NCBI RefSeq assembly: GCF_007993815.1
Contig: NZ_VJWE01000002.1
Coordinates: forward strand, 1 to 64,000
Length of the DNA stretch: 64,000 nt
Direction of reading: 5' to 3'
Origin: Acidovorax delafieldii
Lineage (GTDB): Bacteria > Pseudomonadota > Gammaproteobacteria > Burkholderiales > Burkholderiaceae_C
In this document: piece after piece, positions 33,335-42,363 of the stretch
Layout of the letters: every line of letters begins with the position of its first letter
Position numbering within the stretch: the stretch's first letter is position 1
Notes under the pieces: model-generated
Told to the model about the DNA's origin: nothing
Databases searched by the model: none
What the model saw: the letters and a program-made list of their open reading frames with translations, nothing else
Program-made: the position numbers and the translations under genes

Positions 33335-34429
33335 ATGACACAACAAAACCCCCTCGTTTTCTCCACGCGCCGTTCGCTGCTGGTGACTGGCGCTGCCGCA
33401 TTCGCTGCCCCCATGGTGCTGCGCGCCCAGTCGCCCGCCAAGGTCATCCGCATCGGCTCGCCCGACCTGGGTACGGCCGGCAAGCCCTCGCCGGGCGGCA
33501 GCGTGTTTGCGGTGCTGCAGGCCAACAAGTGGCTGGAAGATGAATTTGCCAAGGACGGCATCAAGATCGAGTGGAACTTCTTTCGCGGCGCAGGCCCGGC
33601 CGTGCACGAGGCGCTGTCGGCCAAGCAGCTCGACATCGTCTCGCTGGGCGACCTGGCCGCCGTCATTGGCCGTGCGCGCGGTCTGCCCACCCGCTTCATT
33701 GCGGCCACGGGCCGGGGCAGCAACAGCTATCTGGCCACGGCGCCCGGCGTGAGCATCAAGACCGTGGCCGACCTCAAGGGCAAGAAGGTCACTGTGCTCA
33801 AGGGCACCGCCTACCAGCGCACCTTCGACAACCTGCTGGCCACGGCGGGCCTGACCGAAAAGGACGTGAAGCTCATCAACATGGACTGGCCCACCTCCAA
33901 GGCCGCCGTGGTGGCTGGGCAGATCGACGCCACGTTCGGCGGCTCGGACCTGTTCCTGCTCAAAGCGCAGGGCGCGCAGATTGCGCTCAGCACCAAGGGC
34001 CGTGGGCCGGACTACACCATCAACTCCGGCATCCTGGCCACCGAGGATTTCGCTGCACAGAACCCGCAGCTCACGCAGCGCCTGGTGACCCAGCTGGTGC
34101 GCGCCGCCCATTGGTCTTCGCAAGAGGGCAACCGCGAGTCGCTCATCAAGCTCTACGCCGACAACAGCGGCAACCCCGAGCTGTCGTTCCGCGAGGAGCT
34201 GGCGGGCGACAACCTGAACGCCCGATATTCGCCGCTGCTCGACGAGGGCTTCATCGCTGGTTACCAGGGCGTGCTGGATGACGGCGTCAAGCTGGGGCTG
34301 ATCCGCCAGACGTTTGACGTGAAGGCCTGGTTCCAGCCCGCCTTCGTGCAGCAGGCCGTCAAGGACCTCAATCTCGACAAGCAGTGGCGCGAGACCGATG
34401 CCGCCGGCAAGGCCAAGGGGGCTGCATGA
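33335..34429 (+). CDS. ABC transporter substrate-binding protein, paralogue of the upstream one
   Basis: A 364-residue periplasmic binding protein with a twin-arginine-like signal (STRRSLLVTGAAAFAAP, cleavage near RAQ). The blocks IRIGSPDLGTAGKPSPGG, FFRGAGPAVHEALSAKQLDI and [20 protein letters not shown] parallel those of the binding protein at the start of this cluster. Its stop codon overlaps the sulfatase start in ATGA. The coupling to a sulfatase suggests sulfate esters as ligands. Confidence 0.92.
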   Translation: MTQQNPLVFSTRRSLLVTGAAAFAAPMVLRAQSPAKVIRIGSPDLGTAGKPSPGGSVFAVLQANKWLEDEFAKDGIKIEWNFFRGAGPAVHEALSAKQLDIVSLGDLAAVIGRARGLPTRFIAATGRGSNSYLATAPGVSIKTVADLKGKKVTVLKGTAYQRTFDNLLATAGLTEKDVKLINMDWPTSKAAVVAGQIDATFGGSDLFLLKAQGAQIALSTKGRGPDYTINSGILATEDFAAQNPQLTQRLVTQLVRAAHWSSQEGNRESLIKLYADNSGNPELSFREELAGDNLNARYSPLLDEGFIAGYQGVLDDGVKLGLIRQTFDVKAWFQPAFVQQAVKDLNLDKQWRETDAAGKAKGAA

Positions 34430-35784
34430 GCATCACCACCAATGTGGCCGCCTCCGCTTCCACCCAGGCGCCCAACATCGTCTTTATCCTGGCCGACGAC
34501 CTGGGCTGGGCCGACCTGAGCGTGTACGGCCAGGCCGTCTTCACCACGCCGCACCTCGATGCGCTGGCAGGCGAGGGCGTGCGCTTTACCCAGGCCTATG
34601 CCAACTCGGCTGTGTGCTCGGCCACGCGGTTTGCGCTCATCACCGGGCGCTACCAGTACCGGCTGCGCGGCGGGCTGGAGGAACCCTTGGTGCGCAAGGC
34701 CCATGTGCACGGCCTGCCGCCGGAGCACCCCACGCTGCCATCGTTGCTGCGCGATGCGGGCTATGACACGGCGCTGATTGGCAAGTGGCACCTGGGCAGC
34801 CTGCCCACCTTCGGCCCGCTCAAGAGTGGCTACGACCGCTTCTTTGGCAACTATGGCGGTGCCATCGACTACTTCACGCACAAGCCCGGCGTGGGCGATG
34901 CCGTGGCGCGCGATTTGTACGAAGGCGAGGTGCCGGTGGAGCGCGTGGGCTACTACACCCAGCTGCTGGCCGATGAGGCCACGCGCTGGATCGGCGAGCG
35001 CAGCGCGGCCAAGCCGTTCTTTCTGTCGCTGCACTTCACCGCACCCCACTGGCCCTGGGTGGGTCCGGAGGACGAAGAGATCTCGCTGGGCCTGAAAGAC
35101 CTCTTTCACTACGACGGCGGCAACCTGGCCACCTATGCGCGCATGGTGCGCTCGCTCGACAAGGCGGTGGGCCAGGTGCTGGATGCCCTCAGGGCACAAG
35201 GCCTGGCCGACAACACCATCGTCGTCTTCACCAGCGACAACGGCGGCGAGCGCTTTTCCAAGACCTGGCCCTTCACCGGCCAGAAGACCGAGCTGCTCGA
35301 AGGCGGCATCCGCGTGCCCACGCTGCTGCGCTGGCCTGCGCGCATTGCACCGCAGGTGAGCGACCAGGTCACCGCCACCATGGACTGGCTGCCCACGCTG
35401 CTGGCCGCTGCGGGCGTGGCGCCCCATGCCGACTACCCGCCCGACGGCAAGAGCATCCTGCCCGTGCTGCTGGGCGATGCGCCTGCGCACCCGCGCACGC
35501 TGTTCTGGCGTTACAAGTCGCAGCGCCAGCGCGCCGTGCGCGAGGGCCGCTTCAAGTACCTGCGCATCAACGACAACGAGTTTTTGTTCGACGTGGAAGA
35601 CGACACGCTGGAGCGCGCCAACCTGCGCCACAAGCACCCCGAAGTGTTTGAACGCCTGCGCGCGGCGTGGGAGCAGTGGAATGCGCAGTTCCTGCCCATC
35701 ACCGACGAGGTCATCACCCACGGGCTGTCGCCCGACATCCAGGCCGACCGCTATGTGCCCGACCTGTCCCAGCGGGGCATGTAA
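34426..35784 (+). CDS. sulfatase (type I, formylglycine-dependent), cytoplasmic
   Basis: A 452-residue sulfatase of the alkaline phosphatase superfamily that would hydrolyse sulfate esters to sulfate and alcohol. The metal ligands ADD are at residues 23-25, and the catalytic cysteine is C64 in CSATRFALITGR, where the usual CxPxR motif has alanine in place of proline. GKWHLGSLPTFGP and FTSDNGGERF supply further active-site residues. There is no signal peptide, so it acts in the cytoplasm after import. It overlaps the upstream binding-protein gene by four bases. The precise substrate is unknown. Confidence 0.93.
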   Translation: MSITTNVAASASTQAPNIVFILADDLGWADLSVYGQAVFTTPHLDALAGEGVRFTQAYANSAVCSATRFALITGRYQYRLRGGLEEPLVRKAHVHGLPPEHPTLPSLLRDAGYDTALIGKWHLGSLPTFGPLKSGYDRFFGNYGGAIDYFTHKPGVGDAVARDLYEGEVPVERVGYYTQLLADEATRWIGERSAAKPFFLSLHFTAPHWPWVGPEDEEISLGLKDLFHYDGGNLATYARMVRSLDKAVGQVLDALRAQGLADNTIVVFTSDNGGERFSKTWPFTGQKTELLEGGIRVPTLLRWPARIAPQVSDQVTATMDWLPTLLAAAGVAPHADYPPDGKSILPVLLGDAPAHPRTLFWRYKSQRQRAVREGRFKYLRINDNEFLFDVEDDTLERANLRHKHPEVFERLRAAWEQWNAQFLPITDEVITHGLSPDIQADRYVPDLSQRGM

Positions 35785-35820
35785 GGCCCGTACGGGAAAA
35801 AAACCAAAGAAAAGTGACTG

Positions 35821-35863
35821 ATGCGCTAGTGGAATATGCGCTTTATGCTATTAAAAACATAGT
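35821..35863 (+). repeat. AGCGCTAGT-type dispersed repeat, copy C
   Basis: ATGCGCTAGTGGAATATGCG followed by CTTTATGCTATTAAAAACAT. It keeps the order of the family but has lost the GCTGGTAGC core. It lies between the sulfatase and the CysB-family regulator, just after a perfect CCCGTACGGG palindrome. Confidence 0.6.
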
Positions 35864-35977
35864 GTTTACAGGCCCCTGCGCTATGGGCTGTCTGGCTACG
35901 GAACGCATGGGGCCGTCGCCAACACGGTCCCCGCGCGGTGGCAGTCACATCGACCTTGTGAGACCGGCTTTTCATCC

Positions 35978-36946
35978 ATGAACTTTCAGCAACTGCGCTC
36001 AGTGCGCGAAACCGTGCGGCGGGGCTTCAACCTGACCGAAGTGGCACACATCCTGCACACCTCGCAGCCCGGGGTGAGCCGCCAGATCCGCGAGCTGGAG
36101 GAAGAGCTGGGCGTGGAGATTTTTGTGCGGGCGGGCAAGCGCCTCACGGGCCTGACACCGCCTGGCGAAGTGCTGCTGCCCACGGTAGAGCGCCTGCTGC
36201 TGGAGGCCGACAACCTCAGGCGCGCCGGCCAGGACTTCAGCGACAGCGCGCAGGGGCGCCTGTCGGTGGCGGCCACGCACTCGCAGGCGCGTTATGCGCT
36301 GCCCCAGGTGGTTCGCGACTTTCGGGCGTTGTTCCCGCAGGTGTCGCTGCACCTGCACCAGGGCTCGCCCCGCCAGGTGGCAGAGATGCTGTTGTCCGGC
36401 GAGGCCGACATCGGCGTGGCCACCGAGGCGCTGGCCGGCTACGACGCCCTGGTCACCCTGCCGTGCTACCGCTGGACGCACAGCATCGTGGTGCCCCCGG
36501 GCCACCGCCTGCTGGACCTGCCCGGCCCGGTGACGCTGGAGCAATTGGCGCAATATCCCATCATCACCTACGAGCTGGGCTACACCGGTCGTGCGCACAT
36601 CGACGAGGCCTTTGCGCGCGAAGGCATTGCGCCCGACATCGTGCTCACCGCCATGGACGCTGACGTGATCAAGACCTATGTGGAGCTGGACATGGGCGTG
36701 GGCATCGTCGCGTCCATCGCGGTCGATGAAGAGCGCGACCGCCACCTGCGGCTCATCGACGCGGGCCATCTGTTCGAGGTCAATCTCACCCGCCTGGGTC
36801 TGCGGCGAGGTGCCTGGCTGCGCGGGTATGCCTACCGGTTCATTGAAAGCTTTGTGCCGACGCTCACGCGCGAAGCGGTCGAAAAAGCGGTGCAGCAAGG
36901 CGGCGATGGCGTGGTGGATGACGCCGACGGGCGCAGGCTGGAATGA
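35978..36946 (+). CDS. LysR-type transcriptional regulator of the CysB/Cbl family
   Basis: A 322-residue LysR regulator. The winged HTH is at residues 1-60 (NLTEVAHILHTSQPGVSRQI). The ligand-binding stretch AATHSQARYALPQVVRDF aligns with the CysB segment that holds sulfate or acetylserine; T100 and S102 occupy the places of CysB T100 and T102. Such regulators activate sulfur-starvation genes. Its position at the end of the sulfatase operon suggests control of this cluster. It is convergent with the lyase gene. Confidence 0.92.
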   Translation: MNFQQLRSVRETVRRGFNLTEVAHILHTSQPGVSRQIRELEEELGVEIFVRAGKRLTGLTPPGEVLLPTVERLLLEADNLRRAGQDFSDSAQGRLSVAATHSQARYALPQVVRDFRALFPQVSLHLHQGSPRQVAEMLLSGEADIGVATEALAGYDALVTLPCYRWTHSIVVPPGHRLLDLPGPVTLEQLAQYPIITYELGYTGRAHIDEAFAREGIAPDIVLTAMDADVIKTYVELDMGVGIVASIAVDEERDRHLRLIDAGHLFEVNLTRLGLRRGAWLRGYAYRFIESFVPTLTREAVEKAVQQGGDGVVDDADGRRLE

Positions 36947-37004
36947 CGCAGGCGACGCCGCCGGTTTCTTGTTCTCCTCAGGCCCGCCCCCGGGCATCCC
37001 CCGT

Positions 37005-38645
37005 TCAGGGCAATGACTTCACGCCCTCAAACGCCGCGTTCAGCGCCGCCTCGGCGGCCAGCAGGCGCTGCCGGGCTTCACCCGACCAGGCGCGGTCCTT
37101 GGCCAACGTGTCCTTGGCGGCGGCCACCATGCGCGCGACCTCCTGGGGCTGGGGGCCGCCTGTGCCTGTGCGGGTCAGCACCATTTCGGCGGGGGACAGG
37201 GCGCGGCGGAATTCCTTTTCCGTCAGCGGCAGGCGCTGGTCCTTGATGTCGTACTTTTTGCCCGCTTCGCGGTAGATGCGGACGGCCTCGGCGTACGGAA
37301 AGTCCTTGGGCCGGATGTTGCGCTCTTTGGCGTACACGACCACGTCCGACGCAAAGTGATGGCCCACCCGGAACGGAATGGCATGGGTGCGCTGCAGGGT
37401 TTCGGCCAGCTCCATCGACGTGGTCCATTCGGATTCCAGTTCGTCCAGTGCGCGGGCCGGGTCGATGCGCAGCGAGTCCAGCACATCGGCCAGCTGCTGC
37501 AGCATCTCCACGCCCTGGACAAAGGTTTTGGCGCTGCCGGGGCTCCAGGTGTTCTTGTAGTCGATCATGCCGGGCGTCACGTTGTGGGCCCGCCACAGCG
37601 ATGCCTGGGCCGACGCCACCACATCGCTGGCTTTGGCGCGGGTGTTCTGGATGATGCCGGGGTTGGCCTTTTGCGGCATGGCGCTGCTGGTGTAGGTCTT
37701 ACCGCTGGCCAGCAGCAGCCATGGCCGGGTCTGGTGGTACTGGGTGTGTACATCCTGCATCAACGCGCCCACACGGATGGCCGTGGAGCTGGCGATGGAC
37801 GTGGCCTCGATGGGAATGTCGTACGTGCTGATCTGCCCCGCATCCAGCGAGTTGACGATGAGCCCGTCAAACCCCAGCAGCTGTGCGAGGCGCTCGCGGT
37901 TGATGCTCCAGCTGGAGTTGGCCAGCACGGCCGTGCCCATGGGGCTGAGGTTGATGCGCGCGTAGGCCTCGCGGATGCGTGCCGAGTCGCGGGCGAACGA
38001 ATCGGCAAACGCCATCAGGTAGTGCCCGTAGCTGATGGGCATGGCCTGCACGCCGTTGGTGTAGGCGGGCACATAGGTGGCGGTGTGTGCCTGGGCAATG
38101 GTGATGAGCCGTGCGCGCACCTGGTCCAGAGCATCGGCAAAGTCCAGCATCTCCAGCCGCAACTGCGCAGCGTTCAGGGTGGAGTGGATGTCCTGGCGGC
38201 TGCGCCCGGTGTGGATCAGCGTGGCCTCGGGTCCCACGGCGTCCGTGATGATCTTCTCGACCTGCAGCACATCGGTGGGGCGCTTGCCGCCCGGGGCCGT
38301 CGCCTGCGTGATCGACAGCTCCACACCGCGCGCGATGCGGCCTGCCTGGGCTTTGGGGATGATGCCTTGCTCCACGTTGACCACGGTCGATGCCATGTTG
38401 ATGCGGCCAAACCAGTAGAAGGTGTCCTGCGACTTGGACAAGGCGCTGGTGGCATCGCCCTTGACCGTGCCCTGGATCTTGGCGACCTGCGCCTGGCATT
38501 CGGCCGTGGTCTTGCAGGCGGTGTCCAGGGTGTCTGCAGCCTGTGCGTGGCCCATTGCCAGGATGGCGCCCACGACCGGGGCGAGCAGGAAGCGGGTGGG
38601 GCGCAAGGTCATGGTGCGCAGCGGCTGGCGCTGAGGTGATGGCAT
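37005..38645 (-). CDS. exported argininosuccinate lyase-like protein (fumarase/aspartase superfamily)
   Basis: A 546-residue protein with an N-terminal signal peptide (RPTRFLLAPVVGAILAMGHA, cleavage after AQA) followed by a complete fumarase/aspartase-superfamily domain. Argininosuccinate-lyase-like blocks are HTGRSRQDIHSTLNAAQLR, YTNGVQAMPISYGHYLMAF and the signature loop SSAMPQKANPG, which carries the catalytic serine. True ArgH is cytoplasmic; export makes a C-N or C-O lyase acting in the periplasm on an amino-acid derivative likely. AGGAGA nine bases upstream supports the ATG at 38645. The gene is divergent from a LysR regulator. Confidence 0.88.
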   Translation of the reverse strand: MPSPQRQPLRTMTLRPTRFLLAPVVGAILAMGHAQAADTLDTACKTTAECQAQVAKIQGTVKGDATSALSKSQDTFYWFGRINMASTVVNVEQGIIPKAQAGRIARGVELSITQATAPGGKRPTDVLQVEKIITDAVGPEATLIHTGRSRQDIHSTLNAAQLRLEMLDFADALDQVRARLITIAQAHTATYVPAYTNGVQAMPISYGHYLMAFADSFARDSARIREAYARINLSPMGTAVLANSSWSINRERLAQLLGFDGLIVNSLDAGQISTYDIPIEATSIASSTAIRVGALMQDVHTQYHQTRPWLLLASGKTYTSSAMPQKANPGIIQNTRAKASDVVASAQASLWRAHNVTPGMIDYKNTWSPGSAKTFVQGVEMLQQLADVLDSLRIDPARALDELESEWTTSMELAETLQRTHAIPFRVGHHFASDVVVYAKERNIRPKDFPYAEAVRIYREAGKKYDIKDQRLPLTEKEFRRALSPAEMVLTRTGTGGPQPQEVARMVAAAKDTLAKDRAWSGEARQRLLAAEAALNAAFEGVKSLP

Positions 38646-38701
38646 GGTGGTTTGTCTCCTGGCATCCCGTGCAGCCAGCGGCAGGCTGGTGCGGGAATAA
38701 G

Positions 38702-38815
38702 ATTCGTTAATTGAATGTGCTTGGCGTGGGTTTTGCCCGTGCCAGCTTCGGAATATTTCCACAGCAGGCGCTGCGAGGCCAATGCTTGTTTTTCAAGTGA
38801 ATTCATTTTTTGAAT
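38702..38815. promoter_or_regulatory. candidate LysR sites between the exported lyase and its regulator
   Basis: Two similar inverted repeats lie in the 175-base divergent region: ATTC-N6-GAAT at 38702-38715 and ATTC-N7-GAAT at 38801-38815, the second abutting the regulator start. The pair is consistent with regulatory sites for the adjacent LysR protein. Confidence 0.45.
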
Positions 38816-38820
38816 AAGCC

Positions 38821-39777
38821 ATGCCGGATTTGACGCCTTCCGTCCTGTTCAACCGCATCCTGGGGCGGGTGCGCCTCAAGCACCTGCAGCTGGCCATTGC
38901 GATCGCCGACCTGCAAAGCCTGCACCGGGCGGCTTCCTCCATTGGCCTGAGCCAGCCCGCCGCGACCCATGCGCTGGTCGAGCTGGAAAGCTCTCTGGGC
39001 GGCCCTCTGTTCGAGCGGCACTCCAAGGGCATGCGCTTGACCCGCCTGGGAGAGGCGGTCCTGCCGCTGTTGCGCGCATCGCTTGTTCCGCTCCAGGCCG
39101 CCGCAGGCAATGCTGCGCTGTTGCAGCAGGGCGCAGCGTCCGCGCTGATCCGCATTGGCAGCATTGCGGCGGGCATCAACGGCCTGCTCACGGTGGCCAT
39201 CCCGACCTACGTTGCCGCACACCCGGATGCGGCCATCGATGTCCACGAGGTCACGATCGACAATTTGCTGGAGAGCATCCAGGAGGGGACGCTGGACCTG
39301 GCCATCTGCCGCGAACCGACCCCGCTGCCGCAAGGGTTCGCGTTTTGCGCCGCGCTGCAGGATGGGTTTGTGGTGGCCTGTCGCCCGGAGCATCCTCTGA
39401 CCCGGCAGGCCACCGTCACCGCCGCAGAGCTGCTGGCGCAGCGCTGGCTGGCCCCACCCCTGACCGGGCTGGGACCCCAGCAGGTGGAGAGCCTCTTCGA
39501 TGAACTGGGTGGTGTGCCTGAGCTGTGCCGCGTGTCGAGCCGTTCGACCGAGATTGCATACGCCATGCTGGCCGACAGCGACATGCTGATGTGCGCGCCC
39601 GCCAGCCTGCTGCGGCCGCTGGTTCAGCGTGGAGAGCTGGCGGTCTTGCCGTGGAAGTCACAGGCGGTGGGGCCGTTGGGCGTTTTGGTCAAGGCAGATG
39701 TGCTTGCGCACCAGAGCCACCCGTGTCACAGCTTCATCGAGCATGTGCTGGCCGTTGGGGCAGGGCTGGGTCGCTGA
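38821..39777 (+). CDS. LysR-type transcriptional regulator
   Basis: A 318-residue LysR regulator. The HTH begins near LKHLQLAIAIADLQSLHRAA SSIGLSQPAATHALVELE in two blocks and is followed by the linker helix and a periplasmic-binding-protein-like effector domain (IRIGSIAAGINGLLTVAIPTY). It is of the GbpR/aromatic-catabolism-like type with an N-terminal extension of about 15 residues. Being divergent from the exported lyase gene, it most likely regulates it. The effector is unknown. Confidence 0.9.
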   Translation: MPDLTPSVLFNRILGRVRLKHLQLAIAIADLQSLHRAASSIGLSQPAATHALVELESSLGGPLFERHSKGMRLTRLGEAVLPLLRASLVPLQAAAGNAALLQQGAASALIRIGSIAAGINGLLTVAIPTYVAAHPDAAIDVHEVTIDNLLESIQEGTLDLAICREPTPLPQGFAFCAALQDGFVVACRPEHPLTRQATVTAAELLAQRWLAPPLTGLGPQQVESLFDELGGVPELCRVSSRSTEIAYAMLADSDMLMCAPASLLRPLVQRGELAVLPWKSQAVGPLGVLVKADVLAHQSHPCHSFIEHVLAVGAGLGR

Positions 39778-39819
39778 CCGCCATCAGCCAAGCGCTGCGA
39801 CGGCGCTCCCAGCGTTTTG

Positions 39820-40695
39820 TCAGCCGCCCTGGTCGCCTGCGTCGCCCTGAGCAGGGCCCAGCGCTTGCATCAGCATTTCCACCAGCGCGCGCAGCCGGGG
39901 GACCCGGCGCAGGTCCCGGTGGTAACCCAGCCACACATCGCGCCCTGGCGGCGTTGGGGTACGTTCCACCCTTTGCAGGCCGGGGTGCGAGTCACCCAAC
40001 GGGCAAGGCAGTACGGCCAGGCCCGCGCCCGATGCGCAGGCCACGGCCTGCACGTGCCGGTTGTTGCTGCGAAACGCGATGCGCGCCGAAGGAAAGGCCT
40101 CGCGCAGCCAGGCCGCGTCCGGCATCTCGCTGAATCCCAGGTCCATGGTGATGAGGCGAAGGTCCGCATCGTCCGTGGGCATGTCTGCGCCCCGCTGCAA
40201 GTACAGCGCATAGGGCACATGCATCAGCTGCCGCTGTATGACGTCGGGCTCGTCAAAAGGAACGATGCGCGCCACCAGGTCCGCCTCGCGGCGCGCCAGG
40301 CTGAAGAGGCGCGCATCGGTCAGGAGTTCGATGCTGACGCGGGGGTGGTGGTTGGTGAACGCGGCACACAGCGGCGCCAGCACATGCAGTCCAAACCAGT
40401 CAGAGGTCGATACCCGGAGCGCGCCTTCCAGCTGCTGGTCTGCGCCGTCCAGTTGGCGGGAGAACGACAGCGCCTGCGCTTCCATGCCCTCGGCGTGGCG
40501 CAGCACGGCGGCGCCTTCGTCGGTCAAGACGAAGCCCTCGGAGGTCCGCTGGAACAGGGTGTGGCCCAGAGAAAGCTCCAGCGCCTTCAGCCTGCGGCCC
40601 ATGGTGGGCTGGCTTTGTTGGAGGGCGCGGCCTGCCGCACCCAGCGTGCCGTGCCGGGCAATGGCCAAGAACACCTGTACGTCATCCCAGTTCAT
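39820..40695 (-). CDS. LysR-type transcriptional regulator
   Basis: A 291-residue regulator. The HTH reads MNWDDVQVFLAIARHGTLGA AGRALQQSQPTMGRRLKALE in two blocks, and the effector domain begins near GALRVSTSDWFGLHVLAPLC. The ATG at 40695 matches the typical start of this subgroup; an in-frame ATG at 40707 would add four residues. It is divergent from the quinone-oxidoreductase gene, with a 7-bp inverted repeat between them, so it probably controls that gene and itself. Confidence 0.9.
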   Translation of the reverse strand: MNWDDVQVFLAIARHGTLGAAGRALQQSQPTMGRRLKALELSLGHTLFQRTSEGFVLTDEGAAVLRHAEGMEAQALSFSRQLDGADQQLEGALRVSTSDWFGLHVLAPLCAAFTNHHPRVSIELLTDARLFSLARREADLVARIVPFDEPDVIQRQLMHVPYALYLQRGADMPTDDADLRLITMDLGFSEMPDAAWLREAFPSARIAFRSNNRHVQAVACASGAGLAVLPCPLGDSHPGLQRVERTPTPPGRDVWLGYHRDLRRVPRLRALVEMLMQALGPAQGDAGDQGG

Positions 40696-40714
40696 TGACT
40701 GGATCATACAAAAG

Positions 40715-40751
40715 TGAATGACAAGGCTTCAATCTTGTGGCTTTTCATTCA
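40715..40751. promoter_or_regulatory. inverted repeat in the LysR/oxidoreductase divergent promoter
   Basis: TGAATGA (40715-40721) and TCATTCA (40745-40751) are perfect reverse complements 23 bases apart. They lie between the two divergent start codons. The position fits an operator for the LysR regulator. Confidence 0.5.
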
Positions 40752-40804
40752 AAAGCGAAAGGTGAAAACTGGCGGCACTGTTCAACCCCACGAAGGAAAA
40801 CGCC

Positions 40805-41815
40805 ATGTCCACCTCTCCCGCCCCCACCATGCAGGCCCTGGTGCTCGCATCCCCCCACGGCGCACTGACCCCCACCTGGCTGCCCCGGCCCCAGCCTGCG
40901 GCGGGCCAGGTGCTGGTCCGCATCCACGCCAGCGGCGTGAACCCGCTGGACACCAAGATCCGCGCGGGCGCCGCCGAGCACGCCCAGCAACCGCTGCCCG
41001 CCGTTTTGGGCATGGACCTCGCGGGCGTGGTGGAGGAGGTGGGGCATGGCGTCTCTCGCTTTAAGGTGGGGGATGCGGTGTATGGCTTTACCGGCGGCAT
41101 CGGCGGGCTGCAAGGCAGCCTGGTGCAATACGCGGCGGTGGATGCCCGGCTGCTGGCCCACAAGCCAGGCCGGCTGACGATGCGCCAGGCAGCGGCCTTG
41201 CCGCTGGTCTTCATCACCGCCTGGGAGGGCCTGGTGGACCGCGCCAACGTGCGCAGCGGGCACAAGGTGCTGGTGCACGGCGGCGCCGGTGGCGTGGGCC
41301 ATGTGGCCGTGCAGCTGGCCCGCGCCCGGGGTGCCGAGGTGTTTGCCACTGGCACCGCGGCGCAGGCTGGTTACATCCGGTCCCTGGGCGCGACGCCCAT
41401 CGACCATGAAACGACCTCGGTCGAGGCCTATGTCAACGCGTTCACCGACGGCCAGGGGTTTGATATTGTTTACGACACCGTAGGTGGGCCGGTGCTGGAT
41501 GCGTCGTTTGTGGCCGTCCGCCGCTACTCGGGCCATGTGGTGACGTCGCTGGGCTGGGGCACCCACAAGTTGGCGCCCTTGTCGTTCCGGGGCGCGACCT
41601 TCTCGGGCGTGTTCACGCTGCTTCCCATCCTCACGGGGGAGTTTCGCGAACACCATGGCGAGATCATGGAGCAGGCCACCACCCTTGCGGAAGCGGGTCA
41701 ACTGGTGCCATTGCTCGACCCGACCAGCTTCACGCTGGACACGGCCGAAGCGGCGCACGCCCTGGTCGCCAGCGGCCGCGCCCGTGGCAAGGTGGTGGTC
41801 AGCGTGCTGCCATGA
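40805..41815 (+). CDS. zinc-free MDR quinone oxidoreductase-like enzyme
   Basis: A 336-residue medium-chain reductase. It contains IHASGVNPLDTKIRAGAAEH, GMDLAGVVEEVGHGVSRFKV, the LPLVFITAWEGLVDRANV segment and the cofactor loop HGGAGGVGHVAVQLARARGA, and it lacks zinc ligands. AAGGAAAA before the ATG supports the start. It would use NADPH on quinones or enones. It overlaps the following SnoaL-like gene in ATGA and is divergent from its likely LysR regulator. Confidence 0.92.
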   Translation: MSTSPAPTMQALVLASPHGALTPTWLPRPQPAAGQVLVRIHASGVNPLDTKIRAGAAEHAQQPLPAVLGMDLAGVVEEVGHGVSRFKVGDAVYGFTGGIGGLQGSLVQYAAVDARLLAHKPGRLTMRQAAALPLVFITAWEGLVDRANVRSGHKVLVHGGAGGVGHVAVQLARARGAEVFATGTAAQAGYIRSLGATPIDHETTSVEAYVNAFTDGQGFDIVYDTVGGPVLDASFVAVRRYSGHVVTSLGWGTHKLAPLSFRGATFSGVFTLLPILTGEFREHHGEIMEQATTLAEAGQLVPLLDPTSFTLDTAEAAHALVASGRARGKVVVSVLP

Positions 41816-42243
41816 GCCAGCCGGGTCAACCTTTGGCAGCAAGCGCCAGCCGGCCAGCCAGCAGGGACGACGCAGCAGGCCTGCGGCATGGTGCGATGGC
41901 CCCCACGCACGAACACCTACGCCACGTGGCGGATGCGCTGATCGCGGCCACCAACGCATTTGCGGTGGAGCGGGTGCTCGCCCTTTTTGCGCACGATGCC
42001 GTGATCGACGACCCCTCCACGGGCCACCGTTTTGATGGCCATACCGGAATAAGCCGCTATGTCGAACAGTACTTCGTCGGCTACCAGACGGTGACCCGGT
42101 TCCTGTCGATGCAACGCCTGGGGCCGCAGCGCGCGAGGGTGCGGGTGGACTTCACGGGGGATTTTGGTCACGAGATCGGCAACCTCGACATCACCGTGAA
42201 TACGCAGGGCCTGATCGCCCGGCTGGATGCCGACCTGGAATGA
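41812..42243 (+). CDS. SnoaL/NTF2-like protein
   Basis: A 143-residue protein. After a 30-residue low-complexity N terminus comes the NTF2/SnoaL-like fold: DALIAATNAFAVERVLALFAHDAVIDDPSTG, then HTGISRYVEQYFVGYQTVTRF and RVDFTGDFGHEIGNLDITVN in separate strands. An internal ATG at residue 29 (MAPTHEHLRHVADAL) may be the better start. Its ATG overlaps the stop of the oxidoreductase gene, so the two act together. Ligand unknown. Confidence 0.82.
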   Translation: MSQPGQPLAASASRPASRDDAAGLRHGAMAPTHEHLRHVADALIAATNAFAVERVLALFAHDAVIDDPSTGHRFDGHTGISRYVEQYFVGYQTVTRFLSMQRLGPQRARVRVDFTGDFGHEIGNLDITVNTQGLIARLDADLE

Positions 42244-42363
42244 GCGGTGTGAATGGCTTGGCTGCGCGACGGCCCTCAGGGCTGGCGTGCGGCACCAAGC
42301 TGCACGAGGCGGAGGTGGGCGGCGCTGGGCTGTTTTGATGCGGGATTTGATCAAAAACAGCCG

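Noticed and set aside
35785-35805. CCCGTACGGG palindrome followed by A residues as a terminator after the sulfatase gene
   Set aside because: The following run is A, not T, on the coding strand, and on the other strand the T-run precedes the stem, so it is not an intrinsic terminator for either direction.
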